A stretch of DNA of 64,000 nt from Ktedonosporobacter rubrisoli (GCF_004208415.1 NZ_CP035758.1:7936001-8000000); one strand, 5' to 3'; counted from the stretch's first letter, positions 27,131-36,643 are shown. Made by a program: numbers and translations. The notes: generated by a model from the sequence alone, not told the origin.

Positions 27131-28450
27131 GTGAATATGCTGTTGGATATATGTCTATTTGAGGAAGGCCCCAAAGATGAGGGTACGGAGCATCGCCCAG
27201 GGCTCTGGAGCAATATCCGGGCCGTAAGAGGTATTCCGCGCATATTCTTTACTGGGGATCTGCTCTTTAGCGATCTGGCAGCATTGTTCCTAGCTGTCTA
27301 TATTGTGGTTACCTCGCTTTCGATGCCTTTGCCCTTGCTCGTTCTCACAGAGAGTATATATCTCATTCTGGCAGTCCTGATCATCGCTTCGCGCGGGCTC
27401 AATCGCTTCCCTCTCGTTTTTCTGATGTATTGTGCGGCCCTGCTCTGTAGCCTGCTCCTGAATGTGCTGGTGCCAAATAACTGGGGAGCGTATGGGCTCT
27501 ATACTATCTGCGGCCTTGTCCTCTATCGCTTCCCGCGGCGCTGGTCATTGCCGCTCATCGCCGCCGATATACTCATTCTGCTCGCAACAAACCACCATCT
27601 ACAGAATCCCTGGCAATGGAGCAACCTGGAATCTTTGCTTCTTTCGTTCGGCATCGCCGTTGCCATAGGTTGGGGCGGCTGGTCGCAGCGCACGCAATAT
27701 CTGCTGGTGGCAAGGCTACACGAGGTACAGGAGCAATTGCGCGTCGAGATGGAGCGCACACGGGAGCTGGCGGCCGAGCATGAGCGCACGCGTATCGCCA
27801 GGGATATTCACGATGTGCTCTCACACACGCTCTCCGTGCTCTCCATCCAGGTGCAGGCTGCCCGCCATCTGCTCAAGCGCGATCCCGAGCGCCTTACGGC
27901 TAAGCTTGATGATATGGCCGTACTGATTCGTGAGAGCATTGCCGAGAGCCGGCGCGTCGTTGGCCTGCTAAGAGAACCATCCTCCGTGCAAGCCTCTGCG
28001 CCGGATAGCGTGGGTGCGGGCCTGCGCAACACCCTGACCTTGTTTAGCGAACGTACTGGCATCCGCTGCAAGTTTGAAGAAGCTGGCACGCCCAGCGCGC
28101 TGAGCCAGGAACAGATAGAGACGTTGCACTATGCCTTGCGCGAGATCCTGACCAACGCCCATCGTCACGGTGCGGCCCGCAATGTCTTGATTACTTTGCG
28201 CTGGCGCGAGGCGGCAGTCATTTTACAGGGACGCGACGATGGTCGGGGAGAAGCTGCCTCTGCTAGCGGTCCGCTCAGCGATAAAATAAGCATGGGCAGC
28301 GGTGGACATCATGGCTTACAGGGTATGCGCGAGCGGGCCAACGCCCTGGGAGGAGAGCTTGCTGCCGGACCCGGAGAGGCCGGAGGGTTTGAGGTGATAT
28401 TGCGCCTGCCCTTTAATAGTTCCGAACAGCTTCAGATCAATTCAAGGTAA
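27131..28450 (+). CDS. NarL/DesK-type sensor histidine kinase
   Basis: A 439-residue kinase. Several membrane helices fill residues about 35-190. A short coiled linker leads to the HisKA_3 dimerisation segment EHERTRIARDIHDVLSHTLSVLSIQ with phospho-accepting His227. The ATPase domain has REILTNAHRHGAA (N box) and a Gly-rich HHGLQGMRERANALGG region. The start is GTG at 27131, 12 bases after GAGGAG. Its response regulator follows after ten bases. Kinases of this class often sense membrane state or envelope stress, and the neighbouring divergent operon encodes envelope proteins, which are plausible targets. Confidence 0.9.
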   Translation: MNMLLDICLFEEGPKDEGTEHRPGLWSNIRAVRGIPRIFFTGDLLFSDLAALFLAVYIVVTSLSMPLPLLVLTESIYLILAVLIIASRGLNRFPLVFLMYCAALLCSLLLNVLVPNNWGAYGLYTICGLVLYRFPRRWSLPLIAADILILLATNHHLQNPWQWSNLESLLLSFGIAVAIGWGGWSQRTQYLLVARLHEVQEQLRVEMERTRELAAEHERTRIARDIHDVLSHTLSVLSIQVQAARHLLKRDPERLTAKLDDMAVLIRESIAESRRVVGLLREPSSVQASAPDSVGAGLRNTLTLFSERTGIRCKFEEAGTPSALSQEQIETLHYALREILTNAHRHGAARNVLITLRWREAAVILQGRDDGRGEAASASGPLSDKISMGSGGHHGLQGMRERANALGGELAAGPGEAGGFEVILRLPFNSSEQLQINSR

Positions 28451-28460
28451 GAGGTGTGTT

Positions 28461-29126
28461 GTGAGCGAGAAGATACGCGTTCTGCTTGCCGATGATCAAC
28501 GCCTGATGCGCGAAGGCTTGCGTATTATTCTGGAAGATACAGCGGATATTGAGGTAATCGGCGAGGCCCAGGACGGCCTGGGCGCAATCAAGCAGGCCGA
28601 GGAGCTTGAACCAGATGTCATCCTGATGGATATTCGCATGCCGCTCTGCGACGGCATTGAGGCGACTGAACGCATCCGTCAACAAGCGAACGGACCCAGG
28701 CCGCGCGTTCTCCTGCTGACGACCTTCGATACGCCCGAACTGGTAATCGAGGGGATGCGTGCCGGCGCATCCGGTTACCTGCTTAAGGACTGTAGCGCCG
28801 AGGAGGTAGGCAGTGCGATCAGGACTGTTGCTCGCGGCCAGGTGCTTTTGCAGGCTTCGAGCGCCGTAGATTTGTTGGCAGGATTGGCCAACGCTCAGGC
28901 TTCGCGCCCTACGTCGCCAACGCAAGGCGAGACCTTTGGCCTGACGGCACGCGAGCTTGATGTTGTGCGCTTGATTGCTAAGGGACGCAATAACGCCGAG
29001 ATCGCCCAGGAGCTCTCCGTCAGCGATTCGACTGTCAAGACGCACATCAATCACATCTTTACCAAGCTGGGCGCTCGCGATAGAGCCCACCTGGTTGTGC
29101 TGGCTCACCAGTTTGGCTTAAGCTGA
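28461..29126 (+). CDS. NarL/LuxR-type response regulator
   Basis: A 221-residue regulator. The receiver domain has the acidic pair DD (11-12), phosphorylated Asp57 in VILMDIRMP, Thr in LLTTFD, and Lys in LLKDCS. The C-terminal LuxR helix-turn-helix is LTARELDVVRLIAKGRNNAEIAQELSVSDSTVKTHINHIFTKLGARDRAHLV. GTG start follows AAGAGGTG. It is the partner of the upstream kinase and presumably controls the divergent envelope operon, its own operon, or both. Confidence 0.93.
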   Translation: MSEKIRVLLADDQRLMREGLRIILEDTADIEVIGEAQDGLGAIKQAEELEPDVILMDIRMPLCDGIEATERIRQQANGPRPRVLLLTTFDTPELVIEGMRAGASGYLLKDCSAEEVGSAIRTVARGQVLLQASSAVDLLAGLANAQASRPTSPTQGETFGLTARELDVVRLIAKGRNNAEIAQELSVSDSTVKTHINHIFTKLGARDRAHLVVLAHQFGLS

Positions 29127-29147
29127 ATGGTCCAAAGAAAGAAAAGG

Positions 29148-29172
29148 CGGCTCGCTCTTCTATAGTGAGCCG
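29148..29172 (-). terminator. Terminator between convergent genes
   Basis: A nine-base stem (CGGCTCGCT / AGTGAGCCG, one G-T wobble) and seven-base loop. On the minus strand a T-rich tract (CCTTTTCTTTCTTT) follows, so it fits the S41 protease gene; it may also stop readthrough from the response regulator. Confidence 0.55.
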
Positions 29173-29229
29173 GCAACTAAATCACTGTAAGATTTGTCCT
29201 TATCCTCCAAGGCGAGCCAGTTGCTATAA

Positions 29230-30963
29230 TCAGCGGGCAGTGCTGGCCTTGCACATAGCTTGCGTTGACAGCCAGCGTTCTGCGCGCTGTATTACCGGGT
29301 CCTGGCTGGTTCCGTAGTGCGACCAGTCTATCTTGACGGCCTCGTCAGGCTGGATCGTTGAGCCATATACTTTGCCGCTCCGATCCATGCCAATATCGCT
29401 CATGATATTGAGGAGCGCCCCATCTATCAGCTGATAAGTAATATTTGAAGAAGAGAGGCCTGCAGTTGTTTCCCCAAAGGTGCGCGTAGCGGGCCGGCCC
29501 AGGAAGGCCATCAAGACTCCTTCACCAGAGCTGGCAGTATTGCCACTGATTAAGAGCGCGACGGGCGGCTGTGCTATCTTGGGTTGATAGGCCGGTACGA
29601 GAGGTGGCACAAAGCTGGCCGGGCTGCCTTTGATCAGGATAGCGCCATTGCGATAGCCAAAGCTCACATTCACTTTGCCATTGGGACCGACATAACTTAG
29701 TAGATTGCTGCCCGCGCCCAGAATTGGTCCTAGGCCCTGAAGCATAGGGTAGATATTGCCTCCGGTGTTCAGGCGCAAGTCGATAATCCACCCGCAGGTC
29801 GGCTGCGTATCCAGCCGCTTGATCAGGTTTTGTAACTGGCTGGCATAGTGCTGCGGGGCGTTGCCAGTTGTGCCATAAAGATTGACATAGCCAATGTTGT
29901 CGGCCAGGCGGTAACCGTTCGTGCCCAATTCTCCAGCATAGGGAATGCGCAGATCCAAGCTAATAGCTTTCTTCTGCCAGCTATGCCCTGGCTGCCAGAG
30001 CAGCTTTATCTCTGTCGGCGTTCTGCGCAAAAGCGTGACAATATCGCCAGGCTTTATGCCAGCTCTGTCGGCGCTACTACCCGGAAAGACAAAGGCCACC
30101 GCAACCGCTTTATGCTGCAGCCAGCTTGTCGCCAGGACCTTCTCTACCAGAAAGCCTGGCCCATGGCCTATTCCTGTGCTCAGATCTAGCGCTTGCTGGG
30201 CCCCAATCAGCGCACTATGGTGATCACCCAGGCTGGTGAGAACATAATTGATGGTGCTGTACGTATCCTCACTGCTCCGCGCCTGCTGGATCATGCCCTC
30301 TGCATTGTGTATCACCTGCGGCCAGTCAAGCTGGGAACTGCGATAGGCATTGGTGCGCATGAGCCAGAGCGCGCTGGCCAGATAGACCGCGGGTTGCGGC
30401 AGGATCACATAGCGCAGGCAAGGAATAAAGCTGGCAGGCAGCAAGATGAGGATGAGGAGAAGAGAGACAAAACGCCTTCTGGGTAGTGCGGCTCTCGTCA
30501 CTTGCTTGCGCTTTCTCCACAAGATAGGCGCGACCATTTGTAAGATAGTTCCAGCGCTAGCAAAGGCGAGCAACCAGTATTCTTGCAGGCCCAGCGCATA
30601 GATGATACCGTAGGTGAGAAGGAGCAGCCAGGCCAGCGCGCTGAGCCCATTGCTCAGCAATGCTGACGGGCTAAAACTGACGAGGATGAGCAGTAGCGCT
30701 AAGCCAGCAAATAAGACTAAGGTTGGCCAGTGAAAGGGGAAGATGAGAAAAAGGAGATAACAAGTGATGAGATAAGCAGCGCAGAAGCATGCACGGCCTT
30801 GCGCGTGCGAGAAATATTTATGCATTTGCTCTTCATACACCCCTGATAGCTGTGATTTGCCAGTCAGTTTGTCCCAGTCGAACAGGATATCGATCAATGA
30901 CAAGCCAGGTAGTTTATCGACAAAAACCGTGTTGTAGTACATCTGCCAGAAAAGCCTGTACAT
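29230..30963 (-). CDS. S41 family peptidase with N-terminal membrane domain
   Basis: A 577-residue protein. Residues about 58-190 contain five to six membrane helices. A PDZ-like segment follows (FVFPGSSADRAGIKPGDIVTLLRRTP, about 310-340), then the S41 (C-terminal processing/tail-specific) protease core: DLRLNTGGN, LLISGNTASSGEGVLMAF with the likely catalytic Ser, and FGETTAGLSS. The active site would face outside the membrane. The start is uncertain: the ATG at 30963 has no good ribosome site. S41 proteases trim exported proteins or cell-wall proteins; the fused membrane domain is larger than in CtpA. Single gene, with a terminator after it. Confidence 0.82.
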   Translation of the reverse strand: MYRLFWQMYYNTVFVDKLPGLSLIDILFDWDKLTGKSQLSGVYEEQMHKYFSHAQGRACFCAAYLITCYLLFLIFPFHWPTLVLFAGLALLLILVSFSPSALLSNGLSALAWLLLLTYGIIYALGLQEYWLLAFASAGTILQMVAPILWRKRKQVTRAALPRRRFVSLLLILILLPASFIPCLRYVILPQPAVYLASALWLMRTNAYRSSQLDWPQVIHNAEGMIQQARSSEDTYSTINYVLTSLGDHHSALIGAQQALDLSTGIGHGPGFLVEKVLATSWLQHKAVAVAFVFPGSSADRAGIKPGDIVTLLRRTPTEIKLLWQPGHSWQKKAISLDLRIPYAGELGTNGYRLADNIGYVNLYGTTGNAPQHYASQLQNLIKRLDTQPTCGWIIDLRLNTGGNIYPMLQGLGPILGAGSNLLSYVGPNGKVNVSFGYRNGAILIKGSPASFVPPLVPAYQPKIAQPPVALLISGNTASSGEGVLMAFLGRPATRTFGETTAGLSSSNITYQLIDGALLNIMSDIGMDRSGKVYGSTIQPDEAVKIDWSHYGTSQDPVIQRAERWLSTQAMCKASTAR

Positions 30964-31035
30964 GCGAGTTGAGCAAAGAGGTGGTTTTCCAGCAGAAGCA
31001 CTTCACTCTGGCTAAACAGGTGCTATGAGTCATCA

Positions 31036-31410
31036 TCAAGAGATGATACGTACAGTTCCCGCGATAATTTGCCAGCGCTCATCCTGAAACTGCCATATAC
31101 GCAGATAGCGGCAGAAAGCCTCAAGAGGTTTTCCCTGTAATTGCACTTTTACATGAGCTTTTACTGCAACAACTGCACTTTCTCCATAAAATTGCATAAT
31201 TGGTTCTTCGACAAACTCCATAGCAGTCTGAACCATAGCACCGGACGCATGACTTTCGATATCCTCGCGTTTTCCCTGTACATTTCCCTCGGCATCAATA
31301 AACACCAGGTCATCATGTAGTAAGCGTTCCAGGGCTTGCACATCATTGTTCACCATTGCCTGTTGAAGCTGCTTCTCAGCATGCACAATTTCCTCAAGAG
31401 AGTGGTTCAT
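31036..31410 (-). CDS. NTF2-like (DUF4440/SnoaL-type) protein
   Basis: A 124-residue single-domain protein of the NTF2-like superfamily: a helical N-terminus (IVHAEKQLQQAMVNNDVQALERLLHDDLVFIDAEG) followed by beta strands ending in WQIIAGTVRII. Such small proteins act as binding modules or as isomerases; no specific catalytic set is recognised. It has a strong AGGAGGGAG ribosome site and its own promoter at 31572-31600. It lies 72 bases upstream of the S41 peptidase gene and might be co-transcribed with it. Confidence 0.75.
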   Translation of the reverse strand: MNHSLEEIVHAEKQLQQAMVNNDVQALERLLHDDLVFIDAEGNVQGKREDIESHASGAMVQTAMEFVEEPIMQFYGESAVVAVKAHVKVQLQGKPLEAFCRYLRIWQFQDERWQIIAGTVRIIS

Positions 31411-31571
31411 TTCTCCCTCCTTTCATTCGGGCTAGCGACAATTGCCTGTCTGCCCATTTCCTCAAGCATAGATACTTGAAGCAAAGAAGTAAAGAGGAAA
31501 CCTATGCTCCTAGCATATTTTTCAATCAGAAGATGTCCCGTTTGGCGCATATCTGAGATAGCTTTTACCCT

Positions 31572-31600
31572 ACTATACTGTATTGGAGATTCTAGTGCAA
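31572..31600 (-). promoter_or_regulatory. Sigma-70-type promoter of the NTF2-like gene
   Basis: On the minus strand TTGCAC (31600-31595) and TATAGT (31577-31572) with a 17-base spacer, about 160 bases before the start. Confidence 0.55.
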
Positions 31601-31657
31601 GTTATGCGCTAAAAGTATAAGCTTCACATTTTGTCGGATAAAGAGAATTTAGGCACA

Positions 31658-31695
31658 ATAATAGGGGTCACCGAACATTTGGTGACCCCTATTAT
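31658..31695 (-). terminator. Strong hairpin terminator, possibly bidirectional
   Basis: ATAATAGGGGTCACC / GGTGACCCCTATTAT is a perfect 15-base stem with an eight-base loop and A/T-rich flanks on both sides, 36 bases beyond the stop of the repeat-protein gene. Confidence 0.75.
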
Positions 31696-31731
31696 AAATT
31701 AACGTATGTCGATATTTGCTACATGGCAAGC

Positions 31732-32304
31732 TTATTGCTGATAGGGATTGTTATAATGCTGGCCATAGGGATTATCCTGTTGTGGGTAGGGCTGCTGCGG
31801 ATAGGGTTGTTGAGGGTATCCAGGATATTGCTGTTGCCCATACGATGTTCCAGCCTGTTGAGGTGGATAGGGCTGCTGTGGATACTGCGGTTGCGGGTAA
31901 GCTGGATATTGCTGCTGCCCATATGGATTCGCCTGTTGTGGGTATGGTTGCTGTGGATACTGCGGTTGTTGCGGATAGGGCTGCTGTGGATACTGTTGCT
32001 GAGCGTAAGGCTGCCCATACTGCTGTTGACCATACACATTAGCTTGCTGAGCAAAGGAATTTGGCTGCATGGTTGCAGCGCCACGACGTCCCATCCCGGG
32101 CTTGCGCATCCGAATAACCAGCATCAACCCGCCTAAAAACACAAGGATCAGGCCAACCCACCAGTACTTAGCCCCGGAAGGTTGCGTAAGCGAGGCAAAA
32201 GTGGCCAGCAGTCCTATTCCCGCGACAAGGGCCGCGACGACCATATCGCCCACGCGCTTACCAAATATTCGATAGATAAACCAGATAACAATATTGCGAC
32301 GCAA
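31732..32304 (-). CDS. Membrane protein with Gln/Pro/Tyr-rich repeat tail
   Basis: A 190-residue protein. Two membrane helices (about 19-42 and 48-66) are followed by MRKPGMGRRG and a tail from about 80 to 190 made almost only of Q, P, Y, N and G in units such as YPQQPYPQQ and NPYGQQQYP. Such tails are disordered and prone to condensation or stickiness. The start is TTG at 32304 with GGAGG five bases upstream. It is divergent from the sigma-factor fusion gene and may be its target. No enzyme activity is suggested. Confidence 0.75.
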   Translation of the reverse strand: MRRNIVIWFIYRIFGKRVGDMVVAALVAGIGLLATFASLTQPSGAKYWWVGLILVFLGGLMLVIRMRKPGMGRRGAATMQPNSFAQQANVYGQQQYGQPYAQQQYPQQPYPQQPQYPQQPYPQQANPYGQQQYPAYPQPQYPQQPYPPQQAGTSYGQQQYPGYPQQPYPQQPYPQQDNPYGQHYNNPYQQ

Positions 32305-32564
32305 TGTGCCCTCCAGAGAAGTACAGATATATTGAAATATAAAATATATTATAAAACAAATTTCTATTCATCTGAAGCTTCTAGGACAAAAATCCTAATC
32401 ACAGTAAAAATCTCAACAATTTCGAGCTTAACAGCTCACCAGGCTAGATCTGGGCTCAGGCTTGGGACACATCCCAAATTTGGACCATCTACCAGGAACA
32501 GAGTTGAAACCTTTTGCCACATTCTTACCACTATAGAGGTAGAACCCCTTTACCAAGAAAGGTT

Positions 32565-34214
32565 ATGAACGTGGCTATAACGGAAGAAACAACGGATGCC
32601 GAATTGGTCAAATTGGCACTCGCTGACAATAAAGATGCCTTTCGTCTGCTTATCGAGCGCTATCAAGTGATGGCAATATGTCTCACAGTGCGCTTTACCA
32701 GGAATGTAGAGATAGCACGCGAGCTAGTGCAGGAGGCGATGCTGCAAGCCTATCTTTCGCTTGACAAGCTACACGATGCGACCCGCTTTAAAAGCTGGTT
32801 TTACAGCATCACCTTGAACATCTGCCGGAACTGGCTGCGCACACATAAAGAGATCCTTTCTCTTGATACCCAGGAGGGAAGCCAGCTTTTGGAACAATCC
32901 TCATGTTTGATACAAGACCCCCAGGAACAATTGGTAACGCAAGAAATACAGCAGATCGTAGGAGAGGCTGTGAGGATGCTCTCCACGCCATATCGAGATG
33001 TCGCTTACCTCTTTTATTACGAAGAGATGAGCATGCAGAAGATCGCCCATCACCTGCACATCTCGTTGCCTGCCGTAAAAAGTCGCCTGCACCGAGGGCG
33101 TAAGCAGCTACGCCAGCATCTCAACGCACTCTATCCTGAAGAGGTCTACAGCACAACGGCGAAGAGGCAACGCAGAACTCTGCTGCGAACCATTTTTACC
33201 GGAGTGATACATCCAAGATATGCCAGAGCTGATCTTGTTTTTCTCTTACATACGCAGCGCCATAGAACCTCGTCTCTCCTACTCCAGAGCCAGGAGCAGA
33301 CGGCGGCCGGAAAAGCTCTGCCAGACTCTACCCGACAAGATGTCAGCGCGGAAACAGATGATATGACCCAGCAAAGTTCTGCTTCAAACCAGGTGAACAT
33401 AAGATCGAAATATATGGGAGGAACTATGCAAAACGATCAAGGAAGAAGCTTCCGTTTCTCCGCCATCTGGGCGGGCATCATCATACTAGGGTTGCCATTA
33501 TCTTTAGGGCTGGCTCAGCTCATCACTAATAATACTATCAAATTGATCAGCCTTGGCCTGACTCTGAGCACCTGGTTTGCATTTTGTGTCGCGCTAGCAT
33601 TTCTTACTCGCGGGTTGAGGAAGCATAAAATTTTCAATATGGGTTACATGCTCCCTCTTGTTCTCCCACTAGTCATACTGCTTTTCATTGTGATAAGTAC
33701 TTTCCATATAGCACGCAATCTTGGTTTAGATGATAGTGGGTCCCTATTGATAGCTTTTGCGCTTCTTGCCGCCTGGTCATCCATAAGTATTCTTCTCTCA
33801 AGAACCGCGCGAAGTCGATACCTGGCCCTCCATGCGCTCAACTGGCTTTTCTGGCTAGGTATGGCAATCGCTCTGGCTCCCTGGCAACTCTACGCATCCC
33901 TCTACATGGGTATGACCGGTTTACTGGCTCCCTGGCAAATACTGCTGTTTCTGGCCTTCCCTTTGAGCATTTCGCTTGTCTTGCTAAGTTTCTACAAGAC
34001 TATCATTCAGCGTCAACAATCTTTTTTTCAGCGAGGGAATTCATCATCCGTGATGCCTAAGTCAGATAATCAGCAGAGCTATGAGCAAGGCTATCGTCAG
34101 TCATACAGTGAAGGCGGAACAATCTATACCTATGCGAGCCAGCACGAAGAACCGGTAGCCGGCTACCCATGGCAGGACGATATGCTAACGATGAAAATCG
34201 AAGAAAGGCCGTAG
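32565..34214 (+). CDS. ECF-type sigma factor fused to a C-terminal membrane domain
   Basis: A 549-residue protein. The first about 190 residues are a complete ECF sigma factor: region 2 (DAFRLLIERYQVMAICLTVRFTRN...ARELVQEAMLQAYLSLDKL), RFKSWFYSITLNICRNWLR, and region 4 (LSTPYRDVAYLFYYEEMSMQKIAHHLHISLPAVKSRLHRGRKQLRQHL). A polar linker (about 200-290) is followed by six or so membrane helices (about 300-490) and a Gln/Tyr-rich tail. The start at 32565 is chosen because AAAGG lies just upstream and family homology begins there. No separate anti-sigma gene is next to it, so the fused membrane part may hold the sigma domain at the membrane until a signal arrives. Confidence 0.85.
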   Translation: MNVAITEETTDAELVKLALADNKDAFRLLIERYQVMAICLTVRFTRNVEIARELVQEAMLQAYLSLDKLHDATRFKSWFYSITLNICRNWLRTHKEILSLDTQEGSQLLEQSSCLIQDPQEQLVTQEIQQIVGEAVRMLSTPYRDVAYLFYYEEMSMQKIAHHLHISLPAVKSRLHRGRKQLRQHLNALYPEEVYSTTAKRQRRTLLRTIFTGVIHPRYARADLVFLLHTQRHRTSSLLLQSQEQTAAGKALPDSTRQDVSAETDDMTQQSSASNQVNIRSKYMGGTMQNDQGRSFRFSAIWAGIIILGLPLSLGLAQLITNNTIKLISLGLTLSTWFAFCVALAFLTRGLRKHKIFNMGYMLPLVLPLVILLFIVISTFHIARNLGLDDSGSLLIAFALLAAWSSISILLSRTARSRYLALHALNWLFWLGMAIALAPWQLYASLYMGMTGLLAPWQILLFLAFPLSISLVLLSFYKTIIQRQQSFFQRGNSSSVMPKSDNQQSYEQGYRQSYSEGGTIYTYASQHEEPVAGYPWQDDMLTMKIEERP

Positions 34215-34244
34215 AAAAGGCTCCTGACTCCCAGAAATAGTGAA

Positions 34245-34276
34245 GAGGCCGCAGAGGCATTTCTGCCTGCGACCTC
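34245..34276. terminator. Hairpin between convergent genes
   Basis: Stem GAGG.CGCA..GGCA with TGCC TGCG.CCTC, small internal loops and a four-base loop. It is 30 bases after the sigma-fusion stop and 32 bases beyond the transporter stop, so it probably serves both. A perfect 16-base palindrome (34303-34318) overlaps the transporter stop codon. Confidence 0.5.
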
Positions 34277-34308
34277 CTCCTGATGAGCCTCTTTTGAGAA
34301 GAGAGCCG

Positions 34309-35934
34309 CTAGCGGCTCGCCTTCCATACCGAGCTGAAGAAGCTGTACAGCGCGTCGCCAGCGATACAGCCGGCGGCCAGAATGCTCATTGGCCCCTCGG
34401 CCTTCTTGCCATAGAGCTTGAGCACGATCAGGCGAATGATCAGGCCGGCAATTACCGACCAGCCAGCCATAGGATTATTGATTAGCAGACCGGTAGCTAG
34501 CAGAATACCGATCTGGCGTGAAGGGCCACCGATGAGCTGGATAAGCGCTCCCGGAATGGCCCAGATAAGCAGGCTGGTGGCAATACCGCCATTGCTCAAG
34601 CCAGCCTTGATCGTTGCGACATACACCTTATCGACAGGCGGGATCAGGCCCTTGGAAAAGTATGAGTGCTGGATAAGTGCCACAACCACAACCGCTACGA
34701 CAAAGCCGGCCAGCGTCGAGAGAAACTGCTGACGACGACCTTCGAGCTCAAACTGCTGGCTCTCGCCGGCGCGCAGAATCCAGCCTGTCTTGAAGTCATA
34801 GCCCATATCGGCAAAAGCCGGTCCCGTCGAGGCGGCATAGGCCACAAGAATGACCAGCGCGATAGGCGGAAAGCCCAGTAGCATACCCACAATTAGTGAA
34901 ATTAAGGCCACGGCAAAGGCCGGGAACCAGCCAGCATGCATGGCCGAAAGGCCAACGATTAGCTCATGAGCCATGGCGATAATCGCCGCAAAGATAATCC
35001 AGCCGATAAACTGCGGTAGCGGCATATGTGTAAAGAGTCCAGTTCCCACAGCCAGCACAATTGCACAGCCAAGAAAGGCCACGAAGCCCCACTTGACAGC
35101 GTTGCCCACATCCCGCGACGTGCGCGTAAGCTGTCGCGAAATGCCCAGCGCCTCATCAGTATTTTCCTCGGCCTGGCCTTCCTGCTCATTTCCGCGCCGC
35201 TTGAGAAGGAGCCAGATCACCTGGAAGAGGGCAACCACGCCGGCTCCAATCATAATACCATGTGGAATGTAGAGCGTATCAATGTTCATATGGAATAGGG
35301 CCTTGTCATAGCCCTTGATGAGCAGGCCAATGCCAAACATCGCTAACGCCCAGATATTGCCGATAAAGGCCACGCCGAAGGCCGACATTGAAGCACCCAG
35401 CATCGAGCCAACAATACCCAACACGGTACCAGCCACGAGCAGAAGGCCCCGGCGCCCGCCCTTATCGCCGGCAATAATCGCCTCACCGGTCGCCACGCCA
35501 GCCGGCCAGGCATTCGAAGCCGGAAAGATACGTGAATCGAAGATCAAAAAGAGAACCACGGCATCGACAACCATCGCGCAGGCAACCCCGATCAAGGTCG
35601 GCCAGACCAGATCCGCGCGCCCAAAAAGATAAGGAATGCCAATTGGGAGCAAGAGCGCGTTGGCGGCGCCAAAGGTTGCTCCCGAAATCGTTGTTTGCAT
35701 CAAGTTCTGCCGATGGACCGAGCGGAACTTAGCAAAGATATGCAAGGGTATGCGCGAGACTAAGATCGCGATGATAGCGCCGATAATCGCCGTATTTGGC
35801 GTAACGCCCAGCGTTACAATCAGTTGCAGGCCAATAATTGCGCCCAGCACAGCGACTAGCAGATTCAGGATCAGCGAGACCGGTTCAAGCAATCGAGGAT
35901 GGTGCTTTTCCTGCCGGGATGTTGCATCTTCCAT
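34309..35934 (-). CDS. OPT/YSL family transporter
   Basis: A 541-residue membrane protein with about 14 helices and the look of the oligopeptide transporter superfamily: SRIPLHIFAKF, a gallery of GA/IGIPY helices, AWPAGVATGEAIIAGD (the conserved FP.G.A-E segment) and MGASMSAFG-like turns. OPT proteins import oligopeptides or metal chelates with protons. A cytoplasmic loop at about 255-280 is highly charged. GAAGGAG precedes the ATG. It is the last gene of a minus-strand cluster with AroM-like, PucR, DUF1177 and DUF917 genes, so it probably brings in the compound handled by them. Confidence 0.85.
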   Translation of the reverse strand: MEDATSRQEKHHPRLLEPVSLILNLLVAVLGAIIGLQLIVTLGVTPNTAIIGAIIAILVSRIPLHIFAKFRSVHRQNLMQTTISGATFGAANALLLPIGIPYLFGRADLVWPTLIGVACAMVVDAVVLFLIFDSRIFPASNAWPAGVATGEAIIAGDKGGRRGLLLVAGTVLGIVGSMLGASMSAFGVAFIGNIWALAMFGIGLLIKGYDKALFHMNIDTLYIPHGIMIGAGVVALFQVIWLLLKRRGNEQEGQAEENTDEALGISRQLTRTSRDVGNAVKWGFVAFLGCAIVLAVGTGLFTHMPLPQFIGWIIFAAIIAMAHELIVGLSAMHAGWFPAFAVALISLIVGMLLGFPPIALVILVAYAASTGPAFADMGYDFKTGWILRAGESQQFELEGRRQQFLSTLAGFVVAVVVVALIQHSYFSKGLIPPVDKVYVATIKAGLSNGGIATSLLIWAIPGALIQLIGGPSRQIGILLATGLLINNPMAGWSVIAGLIIRLIVLKLYGKKAEGPMSILAAGCIAGDALYSFFSSVWKASR

Positions 35935-35974
35935 ATGAGAACTCCTTCACAATGGGGTCTGCGCAGAGAGAAGG

Positions 35975-36643
35975 TCAGGCCAGCTCTGCGGCAACGCGGG
36001 CCAGAACCGCCCGCGAGAGAATGACGGGGCAATCTACACGCTCGCGAATGCGCTGCTTCATCTCTAGCGTATAGCCCATACAATCAAGGACGATAGCGTC
36101 TACGCCCTGCTTGCCCAGCGCGACTCCAGCTTCGATAACGTGGGCAATATCGGCGTAAGGGGTTGCGGCGGCAACGCTGACGTGGGCGACATTCTTTTGC
36201 CAGCGCTGCTGCTGATGAGGAACCTGGTCGGGCGATGGCGTGAGCACTCCCAGCTTAAAGGCGGGATTGATGATGCCGCGCACAAAGTTGTAGAGCAGGT
36301 GCTCAGGGATCAGCAATGGTACCTGCGTAGTAAAGGCCGGGAACGTTCCGGTGCATAGCAGCAGGATCGTCGAGACTTCTTTTTCAAGTTCCCGTATGCA
36401 CTGCTGTACACGTGGGATGACGGCTTCGTGCGTGATAGTAACAGAGGACCCGTCAGCCAATCGCGTGACAAGAACATCTTGCTGGGGCTCATGCGGAGCC
36501 AGGCGCGCGATCTCCGCGTGGCTCAATCCATCCAGCGCACCCTTTTCGATGATCTCGCAGTCGGCCCGCAGCCAGGTTTTGAGCTCGGGAACGATGTCTA
36601 CGCGCGGCGACTGGCCTATGGTAATTGTGCCTATCTTTTGCAT
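35975..36643 (-). CDS. AroM family protein
   Basis: A 222-residue protein of the AroM family (function unproven; named from an E. coli gene beside aroL). KIGTITIGQSPRVDIVPEL at the N-terminus, EKGALDGLSHAEIARLAP, TGTFPAFTTQVPLLIPE and IVLDCMGYT resemble Asp/Glu racemase-type alpha/beta folds with two Cys regions (LLLCTGTF and LDCMGY) in place of the catalytic Cys pair. It may be an amino-acid racemase or hydantoin racemase relative, which would suit the DUF917 neighbour. AAGGAGG precedes the ATG; 40 bases to the OPT gene. Confidence 0.85.
   Translation of the reverse strand: MQKIGTITIGQSPRVDIVPELKTWLRADCEIIEKGALDGLSHAEIARLAPHEPQQDVLVTRLADGSSVTITHEAVIPRVQQCIRELEKEVSTILLLCTGTFPAFTTQVPLLIPEHLLYNFVRGIINPAFKLGVLTPSPDQVPHQQQRWQKNVAHVSVAAATPYADIAHVIEAGVALGKQGVDAIVLDCMGYTLEMKQRIRERVDCPVILSRAVLARVAAELA

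Larger units (their letters stand above)
31411..31731. other. Gap holding a promoter and a strong terminator
   Basis: No gene. It contains the minus-strand promoter of the NTF2-like gene and, to the right, a 15-base perfect hairpin that ends the repeat-protein gene. Confidence 0.6.

Noticed and set aside
31732..32070. CRISPR or minisatellite array
   Set aside because: The repeats are codon-level Gln/Pro/Tyr units inside an open frame, without spacers.
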